A stretch of DNA of 5,735 nt from the NCBI GenBank assembly GCA_019348435.1, contig JAHWJM010000185.1, positions 1-5,735 on the forward strand, given 5' to 3'. This stretch comes from Actinomycetota bacterium. Lineage in GTDB: Bacteria > Actinomycetota > Thermoleophilia > Solirubrobacterales > Solirubrobacteraceae. Under the pieces are notes generated by a model that saw only the letters and a list, made by a program, of their open reading frames with translations, made no database searches and was not told the origin of the DNA. Every line of letters starts with the position of its first letter. Position 1 is the first letter of the stretch. Below are positions 5,456-5,735 of this stretch, piece by piece. The position numbers were made by a program, and so were the translations under genes.

Positions 5456-5735
5456 CCGGAGTCGTCACGTCGATCCACGAGCGGCTTGCCAGCCGCAGCG
5501 CCATCCGCGCGGACGCGGCCCGATGTGAGGCGGCGGTGCCGGGTCTGCACGCAAGCGTCGCCGCCATCACGCATCCCTTGCGTGTCAGCCGCGTCGGCGC
5601 AACGACTGCCACGACACCGGCATACACCCGGTGCAGCCGCCCTCTCGCCACACGGTCGCGGACCGCGCTCGCCGACAGCCCAAGTGACACGAGCTGCCGT
5701 GCCGCGATCGTCCCGTGCTGGCGCCCGGCGCGGTG
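5409..5735 (-). pseudogene. N-terminal AbiEi-like winged-helix fragment of the same broken DUF559 gene, runs off the window
   Basis: The minus-strand frame is open to the right edge, so its true start is outside; it ends at a stop at 5409-5411. From the edge it reads RQHGTIAARQLVSLGLSASAV, then RDRVARGRLHRVYAGVVAV, the winged helix-turn-helix that opens AbiEi-like/DUF559 proteins. A region with MAATLACRPG, ASHRAA and SWIDVTTPG follows. After that point (about 5460) the frame gives GERGHHRAGAGDRPR, which is simply the out-of-frame reading of the DUF559 half. The expected middle block (in relatives a HRT/DDVTV...GIPVTT...RTLLDLA region of roughly 50 residues) is missing. This indicates an internal deletion plus frame change, or an assembly error. 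An in-frame GTG at 5690 exists, but the homology extends upstream of it. Confidence 0.7.

Overview
The window is about 70% G+C by eye, almost fully coding, and carries gene families typical of high-GC Actinomycetota. The best guess is the Thermoleophilia/Solirubrobacterales side. That guess rests on the protein flavour: a permease with a CBS partner, a NarL-type kinase with an HDSAKQ phosphoacceptor motif, a response regulator with an atypical helix-turn-helix, and an AbiEi-like/DUF559 protein. It was not checked by any search.

The left part (3-3637, + strand) is a tightly packed run of five genes: a chimeric ORF whose last ~40 residues are the C-terminus of an ArsB/SLC13-type anion permease; a 155-aa CBS-domain protein 14 bases later; a six-helix membrane histidine kinase that starts inside the CBS stop codon (ATGA); its response regulator, also coupled by ATGA; and, after 41 bases, a two-helix potassium channel with a cytosolic RCK (TrkA-N/TrkA-C) regulator. 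The first four look like one transcriptional unit. The channel may be read through or have its own promoter. Facing this run across an 18-base convergent gap is a CPA2-family cation/proton antiporter (3656-4864, - strand). Behind the antiporter, on the same strand, lies a broken AbiEi-like/DUF559 nuclease-like gene that runs off the right edge.

Functionally, most of the window concerns ion movement across the membrane and its control: anion permease remnant, nucleotide-sensing CBS protein, two-component signalling, a gated K+ channel and a K+ or Na+/H+ antiporter. A link between the kinase and these transporters is inferred from gene order only.

Two places do not behave like normal genes, and they are the main points of interest. 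At 249-269 an RNase R (RNB-domain) reading frame turns, without a frame change, into the permease C-terminus at a short stretch where both families carry an AANV-like motif. This is either a real recombination scar or, more likely, an assembly chimera. At about 5440-5466 the DUF559 gene has lost its middle part and changes frame. Both breaks lie near the ends of the window. I found no tRNA, rRNA, CRISPR array, insertion sequence or convincing rho-independent terminator. I did not identify a clearly new biological system.
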